A stretch of 64,000 bases of DNA from Pseudogymnoascus destructans. Taxonomy: Eukaryota > Ascomycota > Leotiomycetes > Thelebolales > Thelebolaceae. The stretch lies in assembly GCF_001641265.1 (NCBI RefSeq), contig NW_020167524.1, positions 1,426,001-1,490,000 of the forward strand, given 5' to 3'. This document shows, piece after piece, positions 51,748 through 61,899 of this stretch (positions are counted from its first letter, which is position 1; each line of letters begins with the position of its first letter). The notes under the pieces are model-generated. The model made no database searches and had not been told where the DNA came from. It worked only from the letters and a program-made list of their open reading frames with translations. The position numbers and the translations under genes were made by a program.

Positions 51748-53149
51748 ATGGTTGCATCAAAGAGCTGGCTGGAGCTCCCGACGGATTCTCACTTCTCCAT
51801 AGCAAATATCCCTTTCGGGATTATTAGCACAGAGGGACAAGAACAGAAGAGGTCAGCTGTTGCCATTGGTGATTATGCGCTGGATCTGCAGTGTTTCGCA
51901 AAGAACGGCGGATTCTCTGGGCTTCCTTCCATCCAGGACAAGCTGTCCGTGTTTGGAGAACCGACCTTGAACTCATTCGCAGCGCTTGGTCGCCCAGTGC
52001 ACAAGCAAGTTCGTGAATACCTCCAGGACGTGTTTTCGGAAGGTAGCGCTTTATCAAAGGTTCTCAAAGACAACGAGGAGCTCAAGAAGGAGGCTTTAGT
52101 TCCTAGGAGCAAAGCCAAGCTTCACTTGCCAATGCAAATTGGCGACTATACCGACTTTTTTGCCGGCATTAATCATGCATTCAACGTAAGAAATTTTTAA
52201 ATACACAGGTTTACAGCTGTCTAACTAAATTTCAGGTTGGAACTATGTTCCGCGGTCCAGCCAACGCCCTCCAAAAGAATTATACTCATCTCCCTGTCGG
52301 ATACCATGGGCGTGCATCGTCTGTCGTGGTCTCCGGAACGCCAATTCGCAGACCTAACGGCCAAGTTATCCTTGATCCTTCCAAGCCTGACGAACCAAGC
52401 TATACCGCATGCAAGAGGCTAGATATTGAGCTCGAGCTTGCTGCGTTTGTGTGCACGCCAAATAAACAGGGCGAGCCGATACCAGTTGGCACAGCTGAGG
52501 ATAACCTCTTCGGTCTTGTCCTTATGAACGATTGGTCTGCAAGGGATATTCAAACGTGGGAGTATGTCCCACTGGGCCCATTCAATGCCAAGAACTTCGG
52601 CACATCGATCTCTCCTTGGGTCGTCCTTATGGATGCCCTGGAGCCTTTCAGAACAAAGGCTCTGGAGAACTCTACTGAGTTGACCGCATATCTGAAAGAC
52701 CCACGAGCGGATCGTGCGTACGATATTAAACTTGAGGTTGACCTAACCAGTAAGAATAGCCCTGTTTCTACACTTATGGCCATGGCTAACATCTTCAAGC
52801 ATCGGACGGAACAAACACAACGATCTCCAAGACTACGGCAGCAAACCTCCTCTGGTCATTCCCACAAATGCTTGCCCACCACACTGTCGGTGGCTGCCCA
52901 ATGAACACTGGTGATCTCCTTGGGTCTGGTACCATTTCTGGTACTGAGCGCGATACTTTGGGGTCTTTGCTCGAGATCAACCGTGCTGGCAAAGAGGAGG
53001 TCAAGCTTTCCAACGGAGAAGTTCGCAAATTTCTCGTCGATGGTGATACTGTTACTATTCGTGGGGCGTGCGGGGTTGAGAATGGCCAACTTGTAGGATT
53101 TGGAGAATGCGTGGGCACCATCCTGCCTGCCCCACCTCTCCAACAATAA
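51748..53149 (+). CDS. fahA: fumarylacetoacetase
   Basis: Hydrolyses fumarylacetoacetate to fumarate and acetoacetate, the last step of tyrosine, phenylalanine and phenylacetate catabolism, as a cytosolic dimer. Three exons: 51748-52185, 52236-52749, 52800-53149. Introns are 50 bp each, with donors GTAAGA and acceptors TTTCAG and CTTCAAG, the second with a CTAAC branch site. The 433-residue product has the usual length. Exon 1 ends DYTDFFAGINHAFN, containing the metal Asp136 and general-base His143 (human Asp126/His133). Other motifs: the metal ligands LDIELELAAFV, MNDWSARDIQTWEYVPLGPF and AKNFGTSISPW, and after the second splice GTNTTISKTTAANLLWSFPQ, then MLAHHTVGGCPMNTGDLLGS. The ATG at 51748 precedes the conserved MVASKSWLELP start. 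Confidence 0.95.
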
Positions 53150-53722
53150 GTCAGCAAATAGATATCTCGTACCTCGTATAGTTCAGGGCTAAAACTTAAA
53201 TAATTCCATTGCTAATGCCTCAATTGTTTTTCGTGGACTTGTCTGCTGTGATGAACTCCGAAACTGAGGCCCCCACATTCTCCCCACACGTTCGTAAATA
53301 CGGTACTCCGCTGAAGATTTGTACCCCGCACTTCTTGGGAATGCAGCGCACGTATTCCGTGCCCACCGCCGTCATCCAAACAAACGCGGAACCTGGTCCT
53401 AAATGCACATTGAAGCGTCGACTCCAACGTGGCATATAAATGCCGGGAGTCTCTCGGTAATCCGAGATTCATGTCCTTTGAATCTTCAAGAGAACGAGGA
53501 TTAGTGAGTTTGAAACAATACACTGGGCCATAGGAGCGCCCGCGGAATATCCCCGCCTACGTCTCCAGAAGCCAATTTAGCATCAGTAAATCTAACCAAT
53601 TCAAGGCATAAATATATACGGCCATTTACCCCTCGTATTGTTATATAAGAAGGCGACAGCAGCTCTGGAGCTTATACTTGCATCTTTTTTTGTATCTACC
53701 GCCTGCGAAGACCTCATCCAAA
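53150..53722 (+). promoter_or_regulatory. region between fumarylacetoacetase and the P450
   Basis: 573 bp with no supported gene. TATATAAG at 53642-53649, 74 bp before the P450 ATG, is a likely TATA box. A small inverted repeat (GAGTCTCTCGGTAA/TCCGAGATTC area) lies near 53450-53470. Confidence 0.55.
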
Positions 53723-55398
53723 ATGGGTTACCAAGTTGTCGGCATTGCGATTGCCGCCGTGATATATTTATTTGTTAAATACTTGAACCAGACCGACACG
53801 CCCAAAATTAAGAATCTACCCGAGGTTCCTGGACTTCCTCTGTTTGGCTCTCTCCTTAAATTCAGCAGCGATCATGCTACAGCGGCATACAATTACTCGA
53901 AGACATATGGTCCGGTGTTCCAAGTCCGCCTAGGCAATAGAGTACGTTCAGTGCTCCCCGTCGAACTCTCCATTCGAGTGTTGGTATCTGACCTGCTTTA
54001 GAGAATTGTATTTGCCAATACCTTCGATTCCGTCCGCCACCTATGGATCACGAACCAGTCGGCCCTCATCTCCCGCCCTACCCTCCACACGTTTCACACG
54101 GTCGTCTCCTCCTCGCAAGGTTTCACTGTTGGGACATCCCCGTGGGACGAGTCATGCAAAAACCGTCGCAAGGCTGCTGCCACTGCTCTAAACCGCCCAG
54201 CTGTTCAATCCTACATGCCAATTCTTGACCTTGAATGCAACGTTTCCATCAAAGAGATCTTTCATGATTCCAAGAACGGCACAGTCGACATTGATCCTAT
54301 TGCATACTTCCAGAGATTTGCTCTGAACACAAGTTTGACACTCAACTATGGCTCGAGAATTGACGGGAAAATTGACAATGAGCTGCTGCAAGAGATCTGT
54401 CACGTTGAGAGAGTCGTGAGCAACTTCAGAAGTACTAGCAACAACTGGCAGGACTATATTCCGCTTATGAGGTTATGGCCGAGTAGCAGCAAGGGCCCAA
54501 AAGAGTACAGAGAGCGCAGGGACAAGTACTTGAGCTTTTTACTAGCTAGGCTCAAGGGCGAGATCGAAAGAGGAGTTGATAAGCCTTGCATCACTGGCAA
54601 CGTAAGTTTAGAAACGCCAACCACGCATTCGGAAGGTCACTAACATTACCCTGGTAGATTCTCAAAGACCCAGAAGCGAAGCTCAGCACAAACGAGATCA
54701 GGTCGATCTGCCTTACCATGGTCTCTGCAGGTCTCGATACCGTGCCAGGGAACTTGATTATGGGAATCGCATATCTCTCGTCTCCTCACGGCCAGGAAAT
54801 CCAAAAACGCGCATACGACGAAATTATGAAAGTATATCCCGATGGAGATGCCTGGGAGAAGTGTATTTTGGAGGAGAAAGTATCTTATGTCACCGCCTTC
54901 GTTCGTGAGGTGCTTCGCTTCTTCATCGTAATTCCCATCTGTCTGCCACGAACGAGCATAAAGGATATCAAGTACGAAAACACAGTGATCCCTGCCGGAA
55001 CAACCTTCTATATGAACGCATGGGCTGCAGACTATGATGCGACCCATTTCAAGAGCCCACAGGGATTCTCCGTTGAGCGCTATCTTGACAATCTCGAGGG
55101 TTCCGGTGGAACTCCACATTTTGCCTACGGTGCTGGTTCTCGTATGTGCGCTGGCTCGCACCTTGCCAACCGCGAATTATATGTCGCGTTTATCCGCATG
55201 ATAACGGCTTTCCATATCGATCCGGCTCAGAAGCCAGAGGATCTTCCTATTTTGGATGCGTTGGGATGCAACGCTATTCCGACGTCTTTGACAACTGAAC
55301 CAAAGCCATTTAAGTGCGGTTTCCGTGCTAGGAACTCAGAATCACTCAGGCAGTGGATTCAGGAGAGTGAAGATAAGACGAGACACTTGTCTACCTGA
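53723..55398 (+). CDS. cytochrome P450, CYP504 type (phenylacetate hydroxylase family)
   Basis: Three exons: 53723-53941, 54002-54601, 54658-55398. Introns are 60 and 56 bp (GTACGT..TTTAG; GTAAGT..GGTAG). 519 residues. An N-terminal membrane anchor (about 4-20, VVGIAIAAVIYLFVKYL) precedes PEVPGLPLFGSLL. I helix AGLDTV is at 297-302, ExxR EVLR at 357-360 and the heme loop FAYGAGSRMCAG has its Cys at 437. RIVFANTFDSVRHLW and the heme loop resemble CYP504 enzymes, which hydroxylate phenylacetate (or its 3-hydroxy form) on the way to homogentisate. Which ring position is used cannot be decided from sequence. The position 573 bp downstream of fumarylacetoacetase, same strand, supports the pathway. 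Confidence 0.85.
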
Positions 55399-55918
55399 TG
55401 ATTGGGGCATGGTAAAGGAGTTGGGAGAGTTTTTTTAGATTGTGCGTTCGGTGGCAACGTTCCAGAACTTATACCTGGGGTGTGCAGTTAAATGTATATA
55501 GACCGTTACTATTATGGGTTGAATAAGCAAAAAATATCTTAATCTGAGGTCTTTATGTTGTCTTCGCATACTCCATACGCAACTATTCATACATTTAGTC
55601 TTTGTATTAATCCGAGGTCGAGAATTTTGAACTGGTTGTTAATGTGGTTTTTATAATGGGCCTATAATTTCTTTTGCGCCAAGCTACCCCAGTATTTTAG
55701 TCACACCCCCAGGCGTAGATCCCAACACTCCTCCGCCTTTCTTCGGGCCAAAGGTCCCCGCTCGGGTTCCCGTCCCCAAACAACACCATTTGTCTATCGA
55801 CGCCTCAATTACCCATAATGCGACTGTGAGCATGCAAAATATCCTCGAGACCCAAGTCAGCGACCTGTCGAGCCTAGTCGACTCTCCCCTCCCGCTCCCA
55901 CTCGTCGCCAGTTACGCC
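55399..55918 (+). promoter_or_regulatory. region between the P450 and the zinc-cluster regulator
   Basis: 520 bp holding the P450 3' end and the regulator's 5' leader. An upstream in-frame ATG at 55832 could extend the regulator by 29 residues. Confidence 0.45.
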
Positions 55919-58383
55919 ATGGCAGATCGACGGGGCTCTGACAGTGCGGAAAGCCTAGCGCGGGACCAAGGAAAGCGGAAAAGCGACGACCTGGGGCCCC
56001 AGAATGGTGGGCAACCTAGAGCAAAACGGAATCGCTATATTTCAATCGCATGGTAAGACCACACCTTATTGCGCGCCTATTCCATGGTCCACTGTATCTA
56101 TTTTTGATTACCTTGCAATTCGAAATGCTGTGGAATGCATGGGCGGAATGCGGAACTCCCGACTGACAGATCTGACAGCAACGAATGCAAGCGACGGAAA
56201 ATCAAATGCAATGGAAACTCACCTTGCCAACGGTGTGGGAACCTCAACCTCGAATGCCAGTATGCGCCTAACTGCTGCGCGAATGGGTTCAAGGACTCGG
56301 AGGAGTTCAAACAGATGAATGCGCATCTCTCGAGTCTGCAGCAACAGATCGATAACCTATACGCGAACCTCAATGCGTTGCGCAGTGGTGGTATCGGCCC
56401 CAATAAAGGGTCGATGACTGGGTCGATGAGCCAGAGGAGCATCCGGAGTACGAGCCCGGCCTTGACGTATCGCCCTCCTCCTAAACATCCCCGATTCCAA
56501 GGACCGACAAGCTCGGCATTCAGTTTTGATGTCGCAAAGAACACTCTACAAAATATGGGATACCCGGGTCTAGAAGGCGGAGAAGATGGGAATGGGATGC
56601 AGGACGATACACCTGCAGGGTCTCCGCCAATGGCACAGGCCGTTTTGCCATCGCATCCGTTTAAAGATCCGTTGTGGTTGATAACAAAAGAGGAGGCACT
56701 ACGGCTATGCGTGGTGTACGAAGATGAGATATGCATCATGTATCCATTCCTGGACATGAATTGGGTTGCGCAAGTTGCTAATACCCAGTATCGGTTCATG
56801 GAAGAGGGCTCTCCGAAGAATGGGCAGAACCCCAATACCGAGTCGCCGAGCCCTGTTGCAGAGCAAGATTTGAATATTTTGAAGATGGTACTGGGTATAG
56901 CGTCTGCCGTTGAATGCTCAGGCCAGAGCGAGCTTGCCAATCGGATATATGAGAACACAAAACATGCTTCAGATAATATTCTGCATGCTGAGGGGGTTTC
57001 AATTAAGGATATACCCTTGGTAGTGCTTGTGGCAACTTATCACTTCCACTGTGATGAAGAGTATGTTAGTCCCGTCGCTTCTCGTGTCCACATTACTAAT
57101 TGATTACCAGGGCTCTTGCCTGGCGTGTAATTGGACAAGCCTCCAGAATGTGTGTTGAGCTTGGGCTGCATCGTCGAGACTCTTTGTTCAAGAATTTCCC
57201 AGATGAAGAAGGCCGTGCAAATGCCGTCCGGCTGTTCTGGTCAATCTACTGCCTCGATCGGCGATGGAGTTTTGGTACAGGCATGCCATTCGCTATGCAA
57301 GATGCGGATATTGACCCAAGCATACCTGGGCCCGTGAGTTTCTGTCCTCTCCCCCACTGTGCCATGATCCTAACAACGTCACAGGAAGTCAAGATCCCTT
57401 ATCTCAGTGTCATGATCTCATATTCCCGTATTGGGTCCCGTGTCTGGCGGTCCGTGGCAGGTTTCAACACCCTTGCCCCGACAGAAATCAAGAAGGAAGA
57501 CATCGGCTACCTCGATTACCAGATTTTACAGTGGCAGAAGGCCATCCCCCCCGAGCTGCAACTCCCCACAAACAGTTCACCGCAATCTGTAAGTCGAGCA
57601 ATGCATCGCCTGCAGGTCCTCCTATACGTACGTTGCAACCAGATGCGCATCCTGATCTACCGCCCCGTCCTGCACTCGGCAAACTCGATAATGGAGAACC
57701 TGTCGTATGCGCAGACGGTTGTTGAACTGGCGAAAGATAGCATTCGCGCCCTTACCCACCTAAACCAAACGACGGATATCTACCGCGCACAGCAACAGTG
57801 CTTCAACTACTTCCTCATCTCCGCACTAGCCGTCATCTTCCTCGCCTCTTGTCATGCCCCTGTGCAGTTCAGCGCCGTCTGCAAGGAGGAATTCTACATG
57901 GCACTCGAGCTCGTCCGCGGCTTCAGCTCAAAATCATACGTATCCAAGCGCCTCTGGCGCACCATCAAGGGTCTCAAAGAAGTAGGCCCAAAACTAGGAC
58001 TGGAGCAGGAACACGCACCTGTCGCCAGAGGAGGGTCGCTAGACGATCCCCATTCTAGCGCCGCGCTAGCTATGGCCGGATTGGCTGGCCATGAGATCTC
58101 TGGTATGCATGGGTTTATGAGCCAAAGTAATGGAGGAAACGGACACTCGGTGTCTGCGGTTGGGAATAGTCCTATCAATGGGTTTCAAATGAGTCATGAG
58201 ATGACGAATCTTTTTGAAGCAGCGCTGGGGGCGGGGACGGGTCTTCATGGTGGGTATACTGGGTCTGGTCAGATGGATGATGGAGGGGTTAGCAGTGGAG
58301 AGAATATGGTTGGGATGGCGGGGGGAGCAAACGCTTTTGGGGGCGAGGATGAGCTCTACAGACAGCTCAGAGATCTGTTTTAA
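55919..58383 (+). CDS. Zn2Cys6 fungal-specific transcription factor
   Basis: Four exons: 55919-56052, 56179-57060, 57111-57333, 57385-58383, with introns of 126, 50 and 51 bp, giving 745 residues. Splicing at 56052/56179 creates the first Cys of the binuclear cluster: CNECKRRKIKCNG....CQRC......C (CX2CX6CX5CX2CX6C, starting at residue 45). A coiled segment follows (EFKQMNAHLSSLQQQIDNLY). The fungal_trans regulatory domain (about 180-560) includes ALAWRVIGQASRMCVELGLH and LFWSIYCLDRRWSFGTGMPF. The C-terminus is Gly/Ser/Met-rich and ends YRQLRDLF. Start: ATG 55919 has a GCCATGG context; ATG 55832 is an in-frame alternative. The 51-bp third intron is a multiple of three without stops, so retention would add 17 residues. 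It binds DNA in the nucleus; the targets are unknown, but the neighbouring catabolic genes are candidates. Confidence 0.88.
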
Positions 58384-58783
58384 TTATCACTGGCGGATTT
58401 GAATAGGGTGGAAGGGCAACATGGAAAATTTTCATTACATAGCTTATACCAGCTCGGAAGGCGGTTGGGCGTCACCAGTACATAGGGTAAATAATTTATG
58501 ATACCACATTTATGAATATTTATTTGTGTAGGTGTTTGAGCGTTTTATAAAAACTGTGCTGGGTAATAGTAATGGTATTTATACAATAAAGGCAACAGAA
58601 TTTAGCGAGTCACGGCTGCAACCTTGTGGATGACTTTTTAGTTTGCGTCCTACGTCTAAAATCAAGGCTCCCCTTTCTTCATTCTGACCTCGGGTGGTCT
58701 TTGATTATCACCACCTACTACAGAATCTAAGGCCCCAAACTAGGTGATATTATGTTATCCATGTTATCCATGGATATCCCTTT
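58384..58783. other. 3' flank of the regulator, no gene seen
   Basis: AT-rich. TGTTATCC at 58753 might be the start of the partial LTR that follows, but no matching target duplication was found. Confidence 0.45.
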
Positions 58784-58978
58784 GGCACGACACCACTATA
58801 TAAGTAGATAGTATTTCCTTAGATAGGAGCTTCGTGCTCAACTCAATATAGTATTCTTTACAATACTGTAACGTGTTACTTGGAAAGCCTTTTGTGTTTA
58901 ATCCCCTGCCTCCTCTGTCAAAGTCAACCTTACGCAAGAAACCTCTGTGTCTTCTATCGTTTAGAAGTCAGCGTTACA
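58784..58978 (+). repeat. partial LTR-C
   Basis: GCACGACACCACTATATAAG...GAAGTCAGCGTTACA matches LTR-C at 29402-29600 in opposite orientation but lacks the upstream half. It contains a TATATAAG box. It truncates the hAT element on its right. Confidence 0.8.
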
Positions 58979-59800
58979 CTTGGCTATATAATGCTTGATA
59001 ACACTTCAAATAATGATACCCTTATGAAGCATTTGTCACAAAGTACGTTCATTTAAGATTATTAGACCAATTAAATCAAATCTATTTACATATCTAGATC
59101 TCAAGAACGAGTACCAAATTGATTACGATAGCAAGCACCATAGACTTCGTTGTATAGGTCACATCATCAATCTCACAGTTCAAGCCTTCCTTTTTAGTGA
59201 TACTAAGCACGCCGTCTCACCTAATCCAACACCGCTTGAACTAGCCAATTGGCGCACAAATGGGGCTCTTGGAAGCTTTACAACATTGTTGTTTTTGTAC
59301 AACAGTCGCCACAGCAAATTGCTGAATTTAGAGAGTATAGCCAAGGCAAAAGGCTTGAACGGGACAATTCAACTCATTGGAACTCATGGTCTCATATGAT
59401 TGGCTGCACTCTATGGCCTGGTGTTCAGCCTGCAATTTGGATGTTTTGCTCAGAGCACAAGGACGAGCTTTGGGATGATACTTTGACTACTGATGAGTGG
59501 TCTCATCTTGAAGAAGTATTTGGGATTCTGAAGATAGAACAAACTACACTTGATGTAGAAGGCTCGTTTGGCTCTCTTGGCAAGGTTATTATGACCATGG
59601 ATTTTTTGCTTAAGCTTTTCGAAGACATTACAGAGTCAAAAATGGAAATCAAATATTCAGTTGCAATTAAATCTATGTCTAATGATGCATGGAATAAGGT
59701 CAACAAGTACTACAATATGACAGAGGCAAGTGAGACTTATATTGCTTTAATTGTTCTTAATCCTCAGATCAAATGGGTGTACTTTACAAAGCAATGGCCT
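58979..59800 (+). pseudogene. hAT transposase, 5' and middle part
   Basis: LGYIMLDNTSNNDTLMKHL, then HHRLRCIGHIINLTVQAFLF, TPLELANWRTNGALG, a one-base frame change near 59265, and KLYNIVVFVQQSPQQIAEFR, KRLERDNSTHWNSWSHMIG. It ends ...NPQIKWVYFTKQWP at the LTR-B insertion. The order matches fungal hAT transposases. The 5' end is lost at the LTR-C junction. Confidence 0.8.
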
Positions 59801-60708
59801 TGTAATGGTGGGTGCACCAGATGTGAGAATCTAGCCACCCAAGGAAGGGATGAATTTACTAAGACAACACACTGTCTTAGGAAACAGAGCCAAAGGGTTG
59901 TAGCTTAGACTATTCCACAATGCAGCAATCAGGTGTGTGATGTAGTGAAGTGGTTCAGACAAGTTGCAACAAATGTTGAGTCTGGGAACTCAGGGGTAAG
60001 TCAGAGGTTAACACCTCACTGACTTTTCAGAAACAAGGAGTAACAAGATGAATGCTTGGAAGCTTGGAAAAGACGTGGAAGTATGTGATAGTCGATTTAC
60101 TGTATTGTCTGCTTGCCCTTTCTTAAGGAAAGGGCAATCCTATTTATGCTAAAGGAGTGTAGTCCTCTCATTTTCCAAGACTTTCCATGACTTACCAGAC
60201 TTGGTAACTGTAGTCGACGTAAGAGAATCCCATAGAACCATCTCTTGGGTTCCTAGCCTATAGGAAGTGAAAAGGAGGTCCAAGGTCAGAGTACCTATAG
60301 ATAAATTATGTCATAACTTAACCAATCTTGTGGGTAACTAAGGAGCGATGACGTGTAATGAATCATAGAGGGTTGTAGAAGCTTTTGGAGCTATCATTCA
60401 TGTTCCTAGGCCTCTAGTTGATAGAGATATGTCATGTGTAGTATTAGCCCAGTAACTAAGGAGTGATGTCATGTAATGAATCATAGAGGGTTGTAGAGAT
60501 ATGCTATGTGGTCATATCGGCCCAGTAACTAAGGAGCAATGATGTGTAATGAATCATAGAGGGTTGTAGCAATCGTTGAGTAGTATTGCTCTTGTTGTTG
60601 GTGTGACAAGCCAAAATATGTATAGTGACTTGTAGGTTTGAGGAGGAGATTTCCAAGTTTGCTCTTGAGTTTGATAGCAAACTGAGTGCAACGAATGTCA
60701 GTATGACA
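59801..60708. mobile_element. solo LTR, family LTR-B, with TSD GGCCT
   Basis: 908 bp, TGTAATGGTGGGTGCACC...CAGTATGACA, with GGCCT at 59796-59800 and 60709-60713. It splits the hAT transposase. It is inverted relative to the copies at 35598, 39944 and 40099. Confidence 0.95.
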
Positions 60709-61158
60709 GGCCTGATTGGATTAATCAAGCTAAAAAGGACATGTTGGCCTTCTGGAAGACTTATTACAGTAGTTCAAACATTTTTGAGGATCTTTTAGAG
60801 CCTCATCTATGAAGATGGCCAGTCAGAGGTCTCAAAATTCCAGCAGCAGAACAACCCTCAGGATAAAGAATGTGACGAGTATGAGATGTATTGCTTGACT
60901 CCTCAGCTTAGCCAGAAGAGTAAACAGCGGCCAATCGATTGGTGGAAAGAGGCCTCACAACAAGAGTCATATCCCAATTTGTCTCGTTGGGCAATCAATG
61001 TTTTGTAAATACCAGCAATGAGTGATGAGCCTGAGAGGCTGTTTTCAAGAGCCTCAAATACAATCAATGAGGACCGAGCACAGCTATTGCCAGACACAGT
61101 ACAAGCGCTCGAGTGTATCAAGTCCTGGACGCTTCAGAAAATTGGATCTGAGAATTGA
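60709..61158 (+). pseudogene. hAT transposase, C-terminal part (dimerisation domain)
   Basis: Resumes in the same frame after the LTR-B: QWPDWINQAKKDMLAFWKTY, then (with stops at 60810 and 61006) DEYEMYCLTPQLSQKSKQRP, then IDWWKEASQQESYPNLSRWA. The hAT C-terminal dimer motif IPAMSDEPERLFSRASN, then KSWTLQKIGSEN and a stop (61156-61158), complete the gene. Confidence 0.8.
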
Positions 61159-61249
61159 TTGTAGCATAGAACAGCTAGAGTTGGACATGGTGTAATTCTA
61201 TTGTGATTTTCCCCAAGTTACCACACTTTCAAGTCTCATAATGAGGCTG

Positions 61250-61355
61250 AAATACTACACTGACTGCACTGTTTACACTATCAGTGCGACACTGATAGTG
61301 CAGTGTGAGATCTGCACTGGACTATCAGTGCAGTGCGAGTTTTGCACTACACTGT
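61250..61355. repeat. subterminal palindromes, probable 3' end of the hAT element
   Basis: ACTATCAGTG-CGA-CACTGATAGT (61267-61300 region) and further CAGTGCAGTG/CACTGCACT motifs cluster just downstream of the transposase, as transposase-binding subterminal repeats do in hAT elements. The exact terminus is not defined. Confidence 0.5.
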
Positions 61356-61359
61356 TGAC

Positions 61360-61860
61360 ATGCCTGCTAGGACTGCTATGCTTCTGTCCTAAGTGGATTC
61401 TGCTAACAGTAGGTTGTAAGGCTAGAGTTGAGGTATCTAGTGCTAGTGATATAGCCCTAAGGTCAGCTAGCTTGTCTGCTGCTTCATTACCCTCTATGCT
61501 AGTATGTCTAAGAGACTAGCGGATTCTAATGTTAAAGACTTGCATTGCTTCCTAGCAAGCTAGGAATGCCCATTAGGATGAGTAGGAGGCATCGCCTAGT
61601 AGGCACCAAATCACTATAGTGCTGTTAATGCATAGCTAGAGGCGCTGTTGTCTAATACCTAGTAGGAGGCATAGGGTGTGTTATAGGCCTCTCTAGGCCC
61701 TAATAACCTTAGCATCAAAGACATAGGAGAGGGGGTTAACAGCCCTATGCCCTATAGCAATTTGGCACTAGTTCTAGTAGATTGCATACCTATAGCCTAC
61801 CTTCTGTTTATAGTGTAGGGTTTCCTACTGTTTCCTATGAATTGTCTGTAGGTTCGTAAC
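61360..61860 (-). pseudogene. LINE-type RNase H fragment
   Basis: The minus strand reads HTSIEGNEAADKLADLRAIS, the conserved C-terminal block of RNase H domains carried by Tad-like LINEs, with stops and drift on both sides. Confidence 0.5.
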
Positions 61861-61899
61861 CTTTCCATTTTATCAAAAACTATTCTTTACGTCCTACTA

